From CAVEFW01 sp963643505 (lineage in GTDB: Bacteria; Actinomycetota; Coriobacteriia; Coriobacteriales; Eggerthellaceae), in the NCBI GenBank assembly GCA_963643505.1, contig CAVIKF010000009.1, positions 1-64,000 on the forward strand: a DNA stretch of 64,000 nt, in the 5' to 3' direction. Shown here in pieces: positions 42,410-50,698 of the stretch (within the stretch, counting starts at the first letter, position 1; the number at the start of each line of letters is the position of its first letter). The position numbers and the translations under genes are program-made. The notes under the pieces were generated by a model. It was not told the origin of the DNA, searched no databases, and was given only the letters and a program-made list of their open reading frames with translations.

Positions 42410-43774
42410 ATGGGTTTGATGGGTGTATATAATCATCTTCCCGTTTTCGCACAAAATTTGGCATTTTCTGCTGCAGGTGCAAAAATCCAGCGAACTAGGT
42501 TTGGCTCGGGTTTTGAAGAAAAGCTTGCCGAGTTTGAGTCTCACGAGGGTTGGAGCAAAGATCAACTCTGCGCGTGGCGCGATGCCCATCTGCGTAAGTT
42601 GGTAGACCATGCTTATCGAACCGTTCCTTATTACCATGATGTTATGAGTGCTGGCGGTATAAATCCCGCCAGCATCAAAAGCATAGATGATTTAACAAAG
42701 TTTCCTTTGCTTACTAAGGACATGGTCAAAGCTAACCCCAAGGCATTCATATCGAGCGAAGCCCCTAAGATGAATTTGTTACATGTCCATACAAGTGGAA
42801 CGACAGGTTCGGGTTTTCAATTCCACAGCACGGTTGAATGCCAGCAGGCTCAGTTTGCATGCTTTTGGCGTTATTACCATAAGCATGGGCTTAGGAAAGA
42901 TATGTGGCAGGCACAGTTTTCTTCTAGGCAGGCCGTCCCGCAGCGCATAAATAAGCCCCCATTCTGGCGAGTGGATAAACCGGGAAGACGCTATTACATG
43001 AGCGCTTTTCATGAGAGCCCTGCAAATCTTAATGAATATTATGAAATCATCCTTAAAAAACGATTCGAGTGGATTAGCGGTTACCCATCTCTCATGGTTC
43101 TCTTGGCTCAATGGATGAATGAGCGGAACTTGAGCTTCGATTTCGTGAAAGCTGTTACTTGCGGTGCCGAGAGCCTTCTGGAGCATCAGGCAGAGGCAAT
43201 GGAACGCGCCTTCGGTGTGAGGCCTGTGCAGACCTATGGGCAGACTGAGAACGTGGCAATCTTCTCACAGCAGCCCGACGGCAGAATTGTTGTTGACGAG
43301 GATTTTTCCGCGGTTGAATTTCTTCCCGAGGGGGAATCTGCCATGCGGGGGGGGTGTCTCGTAGTCGGCACTTGCCTGTTCAACTATGCAACACCACTTA
43401 TCAGGTACGTCACCAAGGATATTGTCACTCTGGGAGACTTAAATGGCGCACAGCGAGAGATTCTCTCAATCGACGGGCGTCGGGAAGACTATCTATATTT
43501 ACCGAATGGAACATGTGTCGGAAAGCTGGACCACGTGTTCAAGGATACGCCGCATTTCCAGGAAGCGCAGATATATCAGGCGTCGGACTATGCGGTTACG
43601 CTTCGTGTCGTGGGAGAACCGTATCTTTGCGTGGAAGACGAGCGCATTGCCATGAAAGCCTTCAAGGACTCGGTAGGAGACTCTATTCCTGTGAGGTTCG
43701 AATATCTGCCTGCCATAGAGCGAAAAACCTCAGCGAAATTGAGATTTGTTGTTTCGGAGGTCAAAGGTGACTGA
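42410..43774 (+). CDS. CapK/PaaK-like adenylate-forming enzyme
   Basis: 454 residues from ATG 42410 after AAAGGA. AMP-binding P-loop HTSGTTGSGFQFH (about 126-138), KRFEWISGYPSLM, CGAESLLEHQAEAME, QTYGQTENVAIFS and IDGRREDYLYLPNG, as in the phenylacetate-CoA ligase family and the CapK proteins of capsule loci. It probably activates a carboxylic acid or amino acid for decoration of the polymer; the substrate is unknown. A G8 tract (43347-43354) encodes Gly-Gly near residue 315 and could switch the gene off by slippage. Confidence 0.78.
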   Translation: MGLMGVYNHLPVFAQNLAFSAAGAKIQRTRFGSGFEEKLAEFESHEGWSKDQLCAWRDAHLRKLVDHAYRTVPYYHDVMSAGGINPASIKSIDDLTKFPLLTKDMVKANPKAFISSEAPKMNLLHVHTSGTTGSGFQFHSTVECQQAQFACFWRYYHKHGLRKDMWQAQFSSRQAVPQRINKPPFWRVDKPGRRYYMSAFHESPANLNEYYEIILKKRFEWISGYPSLMVLLAQWMNERNLSFDFVKAVTCGAESLLEHQAEAMERAFGVRPVQTYGQTENVAIFSQQPDGRIVVDEDFSAVEFLPEGESAMRGGCLVVGTCLFNYATPLIRYVTKDIVTLGDLNGAQREILSIDGRREDYLYLPNGTCVGKLDHVFKDTPHFQEAQIYQASDYAVTLRVVGEPYLCVEDERIAMKAFKDSVGDSIPVRFEYLPAIERKTSAKLRFVVSEVKGD

Positions 43775-44330
43775 TGCACATGCACTTGAATGCGTTTTCT
43801 TTTCGCGCATTAGCCCGGAGAAAGGGGTTGATGTCGTCTTAGGGGCAGCACGTCGACTTGCGGACATTAACTTCTCATTCTATGGGCAAATTGACGATTC
43901 TTATAGTCGCGCTTTCCTTGAGAACGTGGACATGCTTAAGAATGTGCGCTATCGGGGAGTCTTTGACTCTGTAGCTAACGATCCCGTAAAAGAGCTTAAT
44001 AAGTACGACTTGCACCTTTTTCCGACCCGTTGGCCCAATGAAGGTGTGCCGGGAGTGCTTGTTGAAACGAAAATGGCTGGTGTGCCTAGCATTGTGAGTA
44101 ATATTTGCCATAACGTAGAGCTTGTTAGAGATGGCGTCGAGGGTGTTGTTCTTGATGAGTGCAGTGTAGATTGCCTGGTAGACGCGATTGAGTATCTGGA
44201 TGCCAAGCCAGCAATGCTTAACAGGTTAAAAGAAGGCGCGCTTGCTTCCTCGGAACGGTTTTATATTGACCGGTATGTTGGTTTGCTGGTTGCGGATTTG
44301 GATGACGCACGGAAGGCGGTCGGTGAATGA
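43767..44330 (+). CDS. Half-size glycosyltransferase (C-terminal GT4 domain only)
   Basis: 187 residues from GTG 43767 (GGAGG site, overlaps the CapK stop by 8 bp). It aligns with residues after the G9 tract of the transferase at 41388: ECVFFSRISPEKGVDVVLGAARRL, FSFYGQIDD, VRYRGVFDSV, PNEGVPGVLVETKMAGVPSIVS. No acceptor-binding N-half is present, so it may work only with another subunit or be a duplication remnant under selection. Overlaps the next start (ATGA). Confidence 0.75.
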   Translation: MTDAHALECVFFSRISPEKGVDVVLGAARRLADINFSFYGQIDDSYSRAFLENVDMLKNVRYRGVFDSVANDPVKELNKYDLHLFPTRWPNEGVPGVLVETKMAGVPSIVSNICHNVELVRDGVEGVVLDECSVDCLVDAIEYLDAKPAMLNRLKEGALASSERFYIDRYVGLLVADLDDARKAVGE

Positions 44331-44746
44331 GTAATTTCATGAATGCGGTGAATAAACAGCGCAGAGCCCATTGGCTGTATTGCCACAAGCTCAAGCCGCT
44401 TGCGAAGCTGTACGAGATGTGGATCTACTTGATTCACAACTCTTTTATTCCTGCGCAGTGCGAGATAGGCGAGGGTACAACGTTTGGCTACAAAGGCATT
44501 GGCGTTGTTGTTCATAAGCGCGCAAAGATCGGTAAGAATTGCGTGATAGCACAGAACGTAACCATTGGCGGGCGCAGTGGGCATTATGAGGTACCTGTTA
44601 TCGGCGACGATTGCTATATTGGCGCTGGTGCAAAGGTGCTAGGTCCTATCGTTATCGGCGATGGCGTTACCATTGGCGCGAATGCCGTGGTGACTAAGGA
44701 TTGCCCCCCCTCACCGTGTGGGCGGGGGTGCCTGCAAAGTGTCTAA
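44327..44746 (+). CDS. Serine-acetyltransferase-like enzyme, C-terminus frameshifted at C7 tract
   Basis: 139 codons as sequenced. Left-handed beta-helix hexapeptide repeats: EIGEGTTFGYKGIGVVVHKRAKIGKNCVIAQNVTIGG and IGDDCYIGAGAKVLGPIVIGDGVTIGANAVVTKD. After VTKD a C7 tract (44704-44710) puts the tail in a wrong frame (PPSPCGRGCLQSV). One more C would restore PPLTVWAGVPAKCLKQVPREGVE, the normal family ending, with a stop at 44773-44775 that overlaps the next ATG. The product as sequenced keeps the catalytic repeats but not the normal C-terminus. CysE-like; it probably O-acetylates a sugar. Confidence 0.8.
   Translation: MSNFMNAVNKQRRAHWLYCHKLKPLAKLYEMWIYLIHNSFIPAQCEIGEGTTFGYKGIGVVVHKRAKIGKNCVIAQNVTIGGRSGHYEVPVIGDDCYIGAGAKVLGPIVIGDGVTIGANAVVTKDCPPSPCGRGCLQSV
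44704..44710 (+). repeat. C7 tract acting as a frame switch
   Basis: C8 gives the family-like ending with ATGA overlap to the next gene. C7 (present) gives an early stop at 44744-44746. C6 or C9 gives an open frame that fuses with the glycosyltransferase starting at 44772. Confidence 0.85.
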
Positions 44747-44771
44747 AGCAGGTACCGAGGGAAGGCGTCGA

Positions 44772-45944
44772 ATGAGCGTCTTGTTTACCTCTGCTATCGA
44801 TTTCAACTCGAATTCTTCTCTTGGAATTTCTGCCAAGGTAATGTCTCAGGCAAAGGCTTCAGAAGAAGCTGGTCATGACGTTTATATCAGTAAGGATTAT
44901 GGCTTAGAGACGAAGATTGAACGGCCGTGCAGTGGTAAAGTGGTCGCCAGCTGCATACGGAAGAATTTGGGAGATCGTAGGAACAAATACGCTTTTTTGG
45001 GAAATTGGGCACTTGCAAACGGCATTGAAGCTGTTGTTGTTCGTTTTGACCATCTTGATAGCATTTTCTGCTCGTTTTCGAAGCAGCTTAGAGATCGCGG
45101 TATTGTCTTGGCTGTCGAGTTCCCCACTTTTCCCTTCGAACTTGAAAGGGATGCGCGCCATAAGAGACTACTTGAATCGCGTAAGTATTTGAGCTACGCA
45201 GCGCATAGAGCTTATGCATTAATCGAATCATCCAGGGCGAAGCGGGCTCCTAGGTATTTCGACTACGCTATTACCTATCTTGAGGACGATACAATTTGGG
45301 GAGTGCCGAATATCACCTATGACAATGGGATTGACCTTGCGGCTATCCCATTGAGAAAGGTATACACGCCTAACGAAGCCGTAAGGCTTCTTGCTGTCGC
45401 AAAGTTCGCACCCCATCACGGTATCGACAGACTCATTCGCGGGCTTGCTGGGTATAAAGGTGAACGTCCCGTGCGGCTTATGCTTGTTGGTGAGGGTTCC
45501 GAGAATCCATCTTTGGAGAAGCTTGTCGCTGAGTTGAATCTCGAGGATTCGGTGGCTTTTGCAGGCCCTGCGACGGGAAGTAAGCTCGATGCTCTCTTTG
45601 ATGATGCGGACATTGCCATAGGGTCTCTCGGGCTTCATAGGATTGGTATTTCCCTGGGGTCAACGATGAAGGCGAGGGAGTATTGCGGAAGGGGCATACC
45701 GTTTATCTATTCGTTTCCCGAGAAGGGTTTCAGTGGGAACGAGACGTTTACGCTAGTGTTTTCGAACAACGATGAACCGATTTCTGTTGAGGATGTTGTC
45801 GCTTTTGCCGACAGAATGGCTGCTGACCCGCAGGTTGGCAGCAAGATGCGCTCTTTTGCTGAGGAACACTTCGACTGGAAAGTACAGATGGATAAGGTCT
45901 TGAAAGTTCTAGAGGCAGATGTTGCAGATAAGAAAGGCAAGTAA
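44772..45944 (+). CDS. Glycosyltransferase family 4-like
   Basis: 390 residues from ATG 44772. GT-B type: MSVLFTSAIDFNSNSSLGISAKV at the N-terminus, WGVPNITYDNGIDL, LLAVAKFAPHHGIDRLI, LMLVGEGSENPSLE, AFAGPATGSKLDALFDDADIAIGSLGLHR. Its ATG overlaps the intended stop of the acetyltransferase, so the two were probably translationally coupled before the tract slipped. Confidence 0.82.
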   Translation: MSVLFTSAIDFNSNSSLGISAKVMSQAKASEEAGHDVYISKDYGLETKIERPCSGKVVASCIRKNLGDRRNKYAFLGNWALANGIEAVVVRFDHLDSIFCSFSKQLRDRGIVLAVEFPTFPFELERDARHKRLLESRKYLSYAAHRAYALIESSRAKRAPRYFDYAITYLEDDTIWGVPNITYDNGIDLAAIPLRKVYTPNEAVRLLAVAKFAPHHGIDRLIRGLAGYKGERPVRLMLVGEGSENPSLEKLVAELNLEDSVAFAGPATGSKLDALFDDADIAIGSLGLHRIGISLGSTMKAREYCGRGIPFIYSFPEKGFSGNETFTLVFSNNDEPISVEDVVAFADRMAADPQVGSKMRSFAEEHFDWKVQMDKVLKVLEADVADKKGK

Positions 45945-45951
45945 AGCTAGC

Positions 45952-47856
45952 ATGGTTCAACGTATATGTCGGCGCCTTGCCGTTGCGGTTGCTAATAGGA
46001 CCTCGCGTAAGGTCAAAAGACAGATATATAAGGGAAATGTAAGTGCCATCTGCAAGAAAGCATCCTATTCGGGTCGTAAGCTTGCCGAAGGTTTTGATGG
46101 GCGTGTTTTTGTTGATGGCGCTGGAGAATCCAGAGCTTTCGAATCTGAGCTGTTAAAGGCTGCCGAAAGAATAATCGGTGGTTCCTTCGTGCTTTTCGGG
46201 GAATGGGTCGACCTGCCTGGTGACTTAACTTCTGAAGATGAATGGCATACCGATTTCATTACCGGACATCGTTTCCCAGACGTATCTTACGATGCAATCA
46301 AACCGGAATCTGGTGTTGCCGACATAAAGGTGCCTTGGGAATACGGTAGGATGCAGTACCTCCTTCCTCTTGCGGTGGCATTTCGCCAAAAGGGCGACGC
46401 GAGATTTCTTGATTACTATCGTGCCAGGATTGACTCTTTTGTTGCCGCAAATCCTATGGGGCAGGGCGTCCAATGGACCTGCACCATGGAAGTTGGAATA
46501 CGCGCGTACAATCTGCTTTCCTCGTATGAGTTGCTGCGGTGTAGGCTTTGCGAGGACGACCCGATACATGCAACGATGGCGGAGCTGGCTTTCTGTCATG
46601 GTGAGCATATATGGGCAAATCTTGAAACCTCGGCAAGGCTGCAGGAGAACAACCACTATATTGCCGATTTGCTTGGACTCGCTGTAATCGTCACTGCGTA
46701 TCCTAGCCTTCCGAAAACTCATAAATGGGGTGAATATACCCGCAAGGAACTCATGAGATGTGTTCGGAAGCAGGTTCTTGACGACGGTTGCTGCTTTGAG
46801 CGCAGTATCCGATATACGAGGCTCATTGGGGAGATGCTTTTTTTTGCAGGAAAGTGCCTTGTCGGTTCGCCTTATGAGCTGCCCGCCGAGTATTTCAAAC
46901 GCCTCTTAATTCTTGGCAATTTTCTTGATGCTACGACAAGCCTGGATGGTTGTTCTCTGCAAGTTGGGGACAATGATTCTGGCCGAGTGGTGTGCATTTC
47001 GCCAGAGCGCTATGATGACCTTCGCCTTGTTGGCAGACTTGTTGCTAGGGAGATTGAAGATAGCGCCCCTGATAAGGTCTTCTTCGTTGAAGAGGAGTTG
47101 TTTTATGGAGCTGCTGAACGCGCTACGTATGTTCCATCATGGTGTGACGGAGTGCGGATATTTCCTGACGCGGGTATGGCTTTCGTTAGGCACGGGGACT
47201 GGTCGCTGGGTTTCTCCGCCTCTGACGGTTTCGCCGGCGAGTCTGAGCCTGGACACACGCATAATGATAAGCTCGCTTTTACGGTCGACTTCAAAGGCGC
47301 TCCTTTCTTTGTTGATCCTGGCTCGGGCGTTTACACGCGCGATCCAAGGGTGCGCAATATCCTTCGCGGTACCGCGCAGCACTCTACGTTGCACTTCGGG
47401 GATTTTGAGCAAAATAATTTTCGAGGGCTGTTTGGATATACAAGATGCGGTGGCGCGAGCCTGAAAGTTGAGGAGGCTGCGGGGTCCATCATCCTGCGAG
47501 GTGTGACGGATTGTTGGCGGGAACGCCTCGGCGTGTCCCATGAGAGGGTCATTGAGGTTAAGTCCGTCGGAATCGATATTTTTGACAGCGTTAAGGGCTT
47601 AGGGCCAGGCGTAGCAGCGACAAGGACGTTTGTCCTTGCGCCGAACGTTAATGTCTCCTTTGTTGGGGGGGAGATTGCTGTCCTTGAGAGCGGTGATATC
47701 TCGATAGCGCTTTGTGCTGACGGTGATATTGACGTGCGAGAGGGGCTTTATTCTCCCCGCTATGGCACTGTATTGAAGACGCTAATCCTTGATGTTTCCT
47801 TTGAATATGGCAAGACTAACACGATTATCATTAGGGAGAGCCTTGATTATGACTAG
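45952..47856 (+). CDS. Heparinase II/III-like protein (second)
   Basis: 634 residues from ATG 45952. Helical N-terminal domain (IKVPWEYGRMQYLLPLA, WTCTMEVGIRAYNLL, NNHYIADLLGL, FERSIRYTRLIGEM) and beta C-domain (GESEPGHTHNDKLAFTVDFKGAPFFVDPGSGVYT, STLHFGDFEQNNFRG). Longer than the first copy and only distantly similar. A G7 tract at 47665-47671 lies in the last third. Found often in O-antigen/capsule loci, role unclear. Stop overlaps the wzy start by 8 bp. Confidence 0.82.
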   Translation: MVQRICRRLAVAVANRTSRKVKRQIYKGNVSAICKKASYSGRKLAEGFDGRVFVDGAGESRAFESELLKAAERIIGGSFVLFGEWVDLPGDLTSEDEWHTDFITGHRFPDVSYDAIKPESGVADIKVPWEYGRMQYLLPLAVAFRQKGDARFLDYYRARIDSFVAANPMGQGVQWTCTMEVGIRAYNLLSSYELLRCRLCEDDPIHATMAELAFCHGEHIWANLETSARLQENNHYIADLLGLAVIVTAYPSLPKTHKWGEYTRKELMRCVRKQVLDDGCCFERSIRYTRLIGEMLFFAGKCLVGSPYELPAEYFKRLLILGNFLDATTSLDGCSLQVGDNDSGRVVCISPERYDDLRLVGRLVAREIEDSAPDKVFFVEEELFYGAAERATYVPSWCDGVRIFPDAGMAFVRHGDWSLGFSASDGFAGESEPGHTHNDKLAFTVDFKGAPFFVDPGSGVYTRDPRVRNILRGTAQHSTLHFGDFEQNNFRGLFGYTRCGGASLKVEEAAGSIILRGVTDCWRERLGVSHERVIEVKSVGIDIFDSVKGLGPGVAATRTFVLAPNVNVSFVGGEIAVLESGDISIALCADGDIDVREGLYSPRYGTVLKTLILDVSFEYGKTNTIIIRESLDYD

Positions 47857-49135
47857 AACTTCTAGTGCTGTCGAAAGGCATAACACGAACGGGGCGGGAT
47901 CTCTGTTCTGCTTCACCTTGGTCATACTTCTTTTTTCGAGTATTTCGCTGCCTGTCGGCTCTCCTATCAGCTCTGCAATCGGGGGGGTTCTAGGCTCGCT
48001 TCCCGGTATTGCTGTAGTGACGAACATTGATACTTTTTCCCTTACGCAAACTCGCTATTCCGATTTGAATGTGGCCATGCCCGTTGCCTTTTTCCTCATG
48101 GCTGTAATTCTCTTCCGTAATGGTGATCGCATTTTAGATTTTAAGATTAACGCCTCTTATGCCTTCCTCTTTCTTTTCGCTCTGATTGCCGGTATTTCTG
48201 CGGCCCTATACAGTGAGTACGTTGAGGCTCTTAAACTTGCAATCTACGTAATGGGTGCCGCTTGCTTCTTTTCGTTCGGACCCGCTGACAGAAAAGATAT
48301 CGCCCGTACTCTGCTCTTGCTGTGCGTGGTTATCGGAGTCGTAAATGCCGTTATAACGATTTGGCAATATGGAACAATGTCCGGCTGGGCGTTCACCCCA
48401 TCAACAATCCGTCTTTATCGTCCAGACGGTATCTTTGGTGACTCGATTATCTCTGCGCTATTCAGTACCCTAACTATTGCGATTTTGGCTTTGGGGGCGA
48501 CACGGTTGAGGCTGCCTGCTCGCATCGCCGTGCTCTTGATTTGTTTTGCTGCCGGTGTCGTCACCGGTGCACGGACTTTCTACTATCTGCTGTTAATAGT
48601 AGGCGTGTATATGATGGTCGCCAAAACGCGAAATGTCTCAATTGGGACAAAGATCTTTCTATTGCTCGCAATAGTCGCCATAGCGGTCCTGGTTGTTAGT
48701 CCGTTTGGCCAGTCGATGCTTGACTCTCTGACGTTTCAAAATTCAACATCTAGCCGCGATATAAAAAGGCAGCTAGCTTTGGATAAGTTTATGAGCTCTC
48801 CGATTATCGGTATTGGTACCAGTCAATATGCTGTTTACGAAGCGTCGCTAGGCATGCCTTCTAATCTGGGTCTTCATGGAACCAACCCACATAACATGTA
48901 CGTGCAAGTTCTCTGTGAGAATGGCTTAGTTGGATTTATCCCTTTAGTATTCGGATTAATTTTTTCGTTTGGTCTAGCTATTAAGGGAAAGTGTCCTCTC
49001 GCAACTCTATTGCTTATTCTTTATGCCGCAATTGGATGGTCGTTAGGTATCTTGTATTCGGTTGCATTCACTTCTTTCTTTGTTGTTCTTGTATGCTCTC
49101 TTCTTGTAACGCAGGAGCAGTGCCTTGAAGATTAA
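47849..49135 (+). CDS. Wzy-type polysaccharide polymerase / O-antigen ligase-like
   Basis: 428 residues from ATG 47849. About ten to twelve membrane helices, with the periplasmic loop around residues 290-345 carrying SSRDIKRQLALDKFMSSPIIGIG and HGTNPHNMYVQVLCENG, as in Wzy_C proteins. A G7 tract at 47981-47987 codes for Gly-Gly near residue 45, early enough that slippage would abolish the polymerase. It joins repeat units on the outer face of the membrane. Confidence 0.82.
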   Translation: MTRTSSAVERHNTNGAGSLFCFTLVILLFSSISLPVGSPISSAIGGVLGSLPGIAVVTNIDTFSLTQTRYSDLNVAMPVAFFLMAVILFRNGDRILDFKINASYAFLFLFALIAGISAALYSEYVEALKLAIYVMGAACFFSFGPADRKDIARTLLLLCVVIGVVNAVITIWQYGTMSGWAFTPSTIRLYRPDGIFGDSIISALFSTLTIAILALGATRLRLPARIAVLLICFAAGVVTGARTFYYLLLIVGVYMMVAKTRNVSIGTKIFLLLAIVAIAVLVVSPFGQSMLDSLTFQNSTSSRDIKRQLALDKFMSSPIIGIGTSQYAVYEASLGMPSNLGLHGTNPHNMYVQVLCENGLVGFIPLVFGLIFSFGLAIKGKCPLATLLLILYAAIGWSLGILYSVAFTSFFVVLVCSLLVTQEQCLED

Positions 49136-50387
49136 GCAGTTAATTCCACGAGATTTTTCTATCGTGACCGTTTTTAGCTTAGCAGCAAGAGCGTTGCAGC
49201 TGATTGTAACCGTGGTGTTAGTAAGGTTGCTTTCTGTTGAGGATTATGCAAGTTACACTGTTTTCTTTACGACGTCATCGACAATACTTGGCGTTGCTGG
49301 ACAAAGTGTTGCCCTTGCTTATGTGCGTTACAACACTGAGAAAATTAGCAAAAATAAGGCATACCGAGATTCTCTTATTGTAATTTCGCATATGGCTAAT
49401 GTCGCCTGTCTGATTTTGTTGCTTCTGGGGGCGTACCCTCTTGCGGGTGTCATGAGTGTTGCTGTACCGATTATGTTGGCAGCTATAGTCTATGGGTTTC
49501 TTCTTGGTACTGTTCAACTTAACGTTGCTTTTTTTCAATCAAGAGAGCTTTACGCCAAGTCTGGTCTATTGGAAAACATTAAGCAGTTGACATTGCTGGC
49601 TTTTATTGCGCTTGCAATTGGGCTGTGCGCAGGCTCATTAGGGAGTATTTTGATTGCCTATTGCGCTTCTGGTTTTATTTGCTTTGTGATTTCACTCGCG
49701 ATGATTTGCAGGCTCGTTAAGCAAGGGGATTGCTTTGTCGCAATCGATTTTTCGGAGGGTAGGGAATTTCTCGTTGTTTCAGTTTGGTTGATTCTCTATA
49801 GCGTTGCTACGCAATTGTATAACCAAGCAAATATTACAATGCTTGCAGCATTTGGTTCATCACAGGCTGTTGCTGAGTTTGGCGTTGCATCTAAATACTT
49901 CAACATGGTCTTGCTCTTCCTGCCGTCTATCAAAACCGTCTTGCGGGTAAGAATGTCTAAGGCTGAAATGACGGAAAGCACCGACAAACAGCGAAAGTTT
50001 GCAATCAAGTGGTTCAGGAAGACCACGGTGCCGTTTGCTGCCTTGGTCTTCTGCTGCTGCATTGGGGCCCAATTAGTTTTTCCGGTTCTTAATGGTGAGG
50101 GCTACAACGCAGCTATACTGATGTTCCAAATTCTCTGCATCAATGCTCTTTCAGCCTATGTGTTTGCACCTGCTTCTGCACTGATCATGTCGTTGAACCG
50201 TTACGGTTTGCAGTTCGTCATATCGATAATCTCGCTTGCCATCAACCTTGCGGGGAATTACTTACTGATTCCGCTATATGGTGGCGTAGGCACATCTGTT
50301 GCAACTACCGTCTCGCAGATTGCGCTTAATGTGATGATGACCATCGTCGTGTTTAAAGTTGGTGCTAGGAATGTGAAGTTGGGGTAG
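49125..50387 (+). CDS. Wzx-type polysaccharide flippase
   Basis: 420 residues with TTG start overlapping the polymerase stop. Around twelve membrane helices. The N-terminal DFSIVTVFSLAARALQLIVTVVLVRLLSVEDYASYTVFFT is typical of MATE/MOP-type polysaccharide exporters. It flips lipid-linked repeat units across the membrane. AT-richer than the genes before tRNA-Pro. Last intact gene of the polysaccharide locus; no Wzz or tyrosine kinase gene is present here. Confidence 0.85.
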   Translation: MKIKQLIPRDFSIVTVFSLAARALQLIVTVVLVRLLSVEDYASYTVFFTTSSTILGVAGQSVALAYVRYNTEKISKNKAYRDSLIVISHMANVACLILLLLGAYPLAGVMSVAVPIMLAAIVYGFLLGTVQLNVAFFQSRELYAKSGLLENIKQLTLLAFIALAIGLCAGSLGSILIAYCASGFICFVISLAMICRLVKQGDCFVAIDFSEGREFLVVSVWLILYSVATQLYNQANITMLAAFGSSQAVAEFGVASKYFNMVLLFLPSIKTVLRVRMSKAEMTESTDKQRKFAIKWFRKTTVPFAALVFCCCIGAQLVFPVLNGEGYNAAILMFQILCINALSAYVFAPASALIMSLNRYGLQFVISIISLAINLAGNYLLIPLYGGVGTSVATTVSQIALNVMMTIVVFKVGARNVKLG

Positions 50388-50451
50388 GGATTTTGATATT
50401 TATCCGAATAATGACCGCTTGTTTGATGCTCAATCCGAAGGAGTTATGCGC

Positions 50452-50622
50452 ATGAAGTTCAATAGGATTCATATAGAGAGCTTTAGGCAGTTCACTGATA
50501 AAGACATACTCCTCGGTGAGAGAATTACCGCCATTGCTGGCATCAATGGGACTGGAAAGTCAACAATTCTCGGAATACTTGCTAATTCCTCGCAGCTTAG
50601 TGGGTCGTTTCATTGGTCTTAA
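50452..50622 (+). pseudogene. Truncated AAA ATPase, N-terminal fragment
   Basis: 57 codons: MKFNRIHIESFRQFTDKD and a Walker A (GINGTGKST) of RecF/SMC-like ABC ATPases, then the frame runs out at the start of the direct repeat at 50622. The remaining hundreds of residues are missing. It marks the left edge of the defence cassette insertion or deletion. Confidence 0.8.
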
Positions 50623-50679
50623 CTTGCACTGAATCGTCCCATTAGGAAATCGTCCCATTGGAACGATTTTGTCGTGCCA
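50622..50679 (+). repeat. Left copy of the defence-cassette flanking repeat
   Basis: ACTTGC-N4-AATCGTCCCATT-R-GGAAATCGTCCCA...; matches 56731-56785 at about 80 percent by eye. It contains an inner hairpin ATCGTCC...GGAACGAT followed by TTTT, so it may also terminate transcription. Confidence 0.8.
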
Positions 50680-50698
50680 AGAGAGGACTCGGGAGCTT

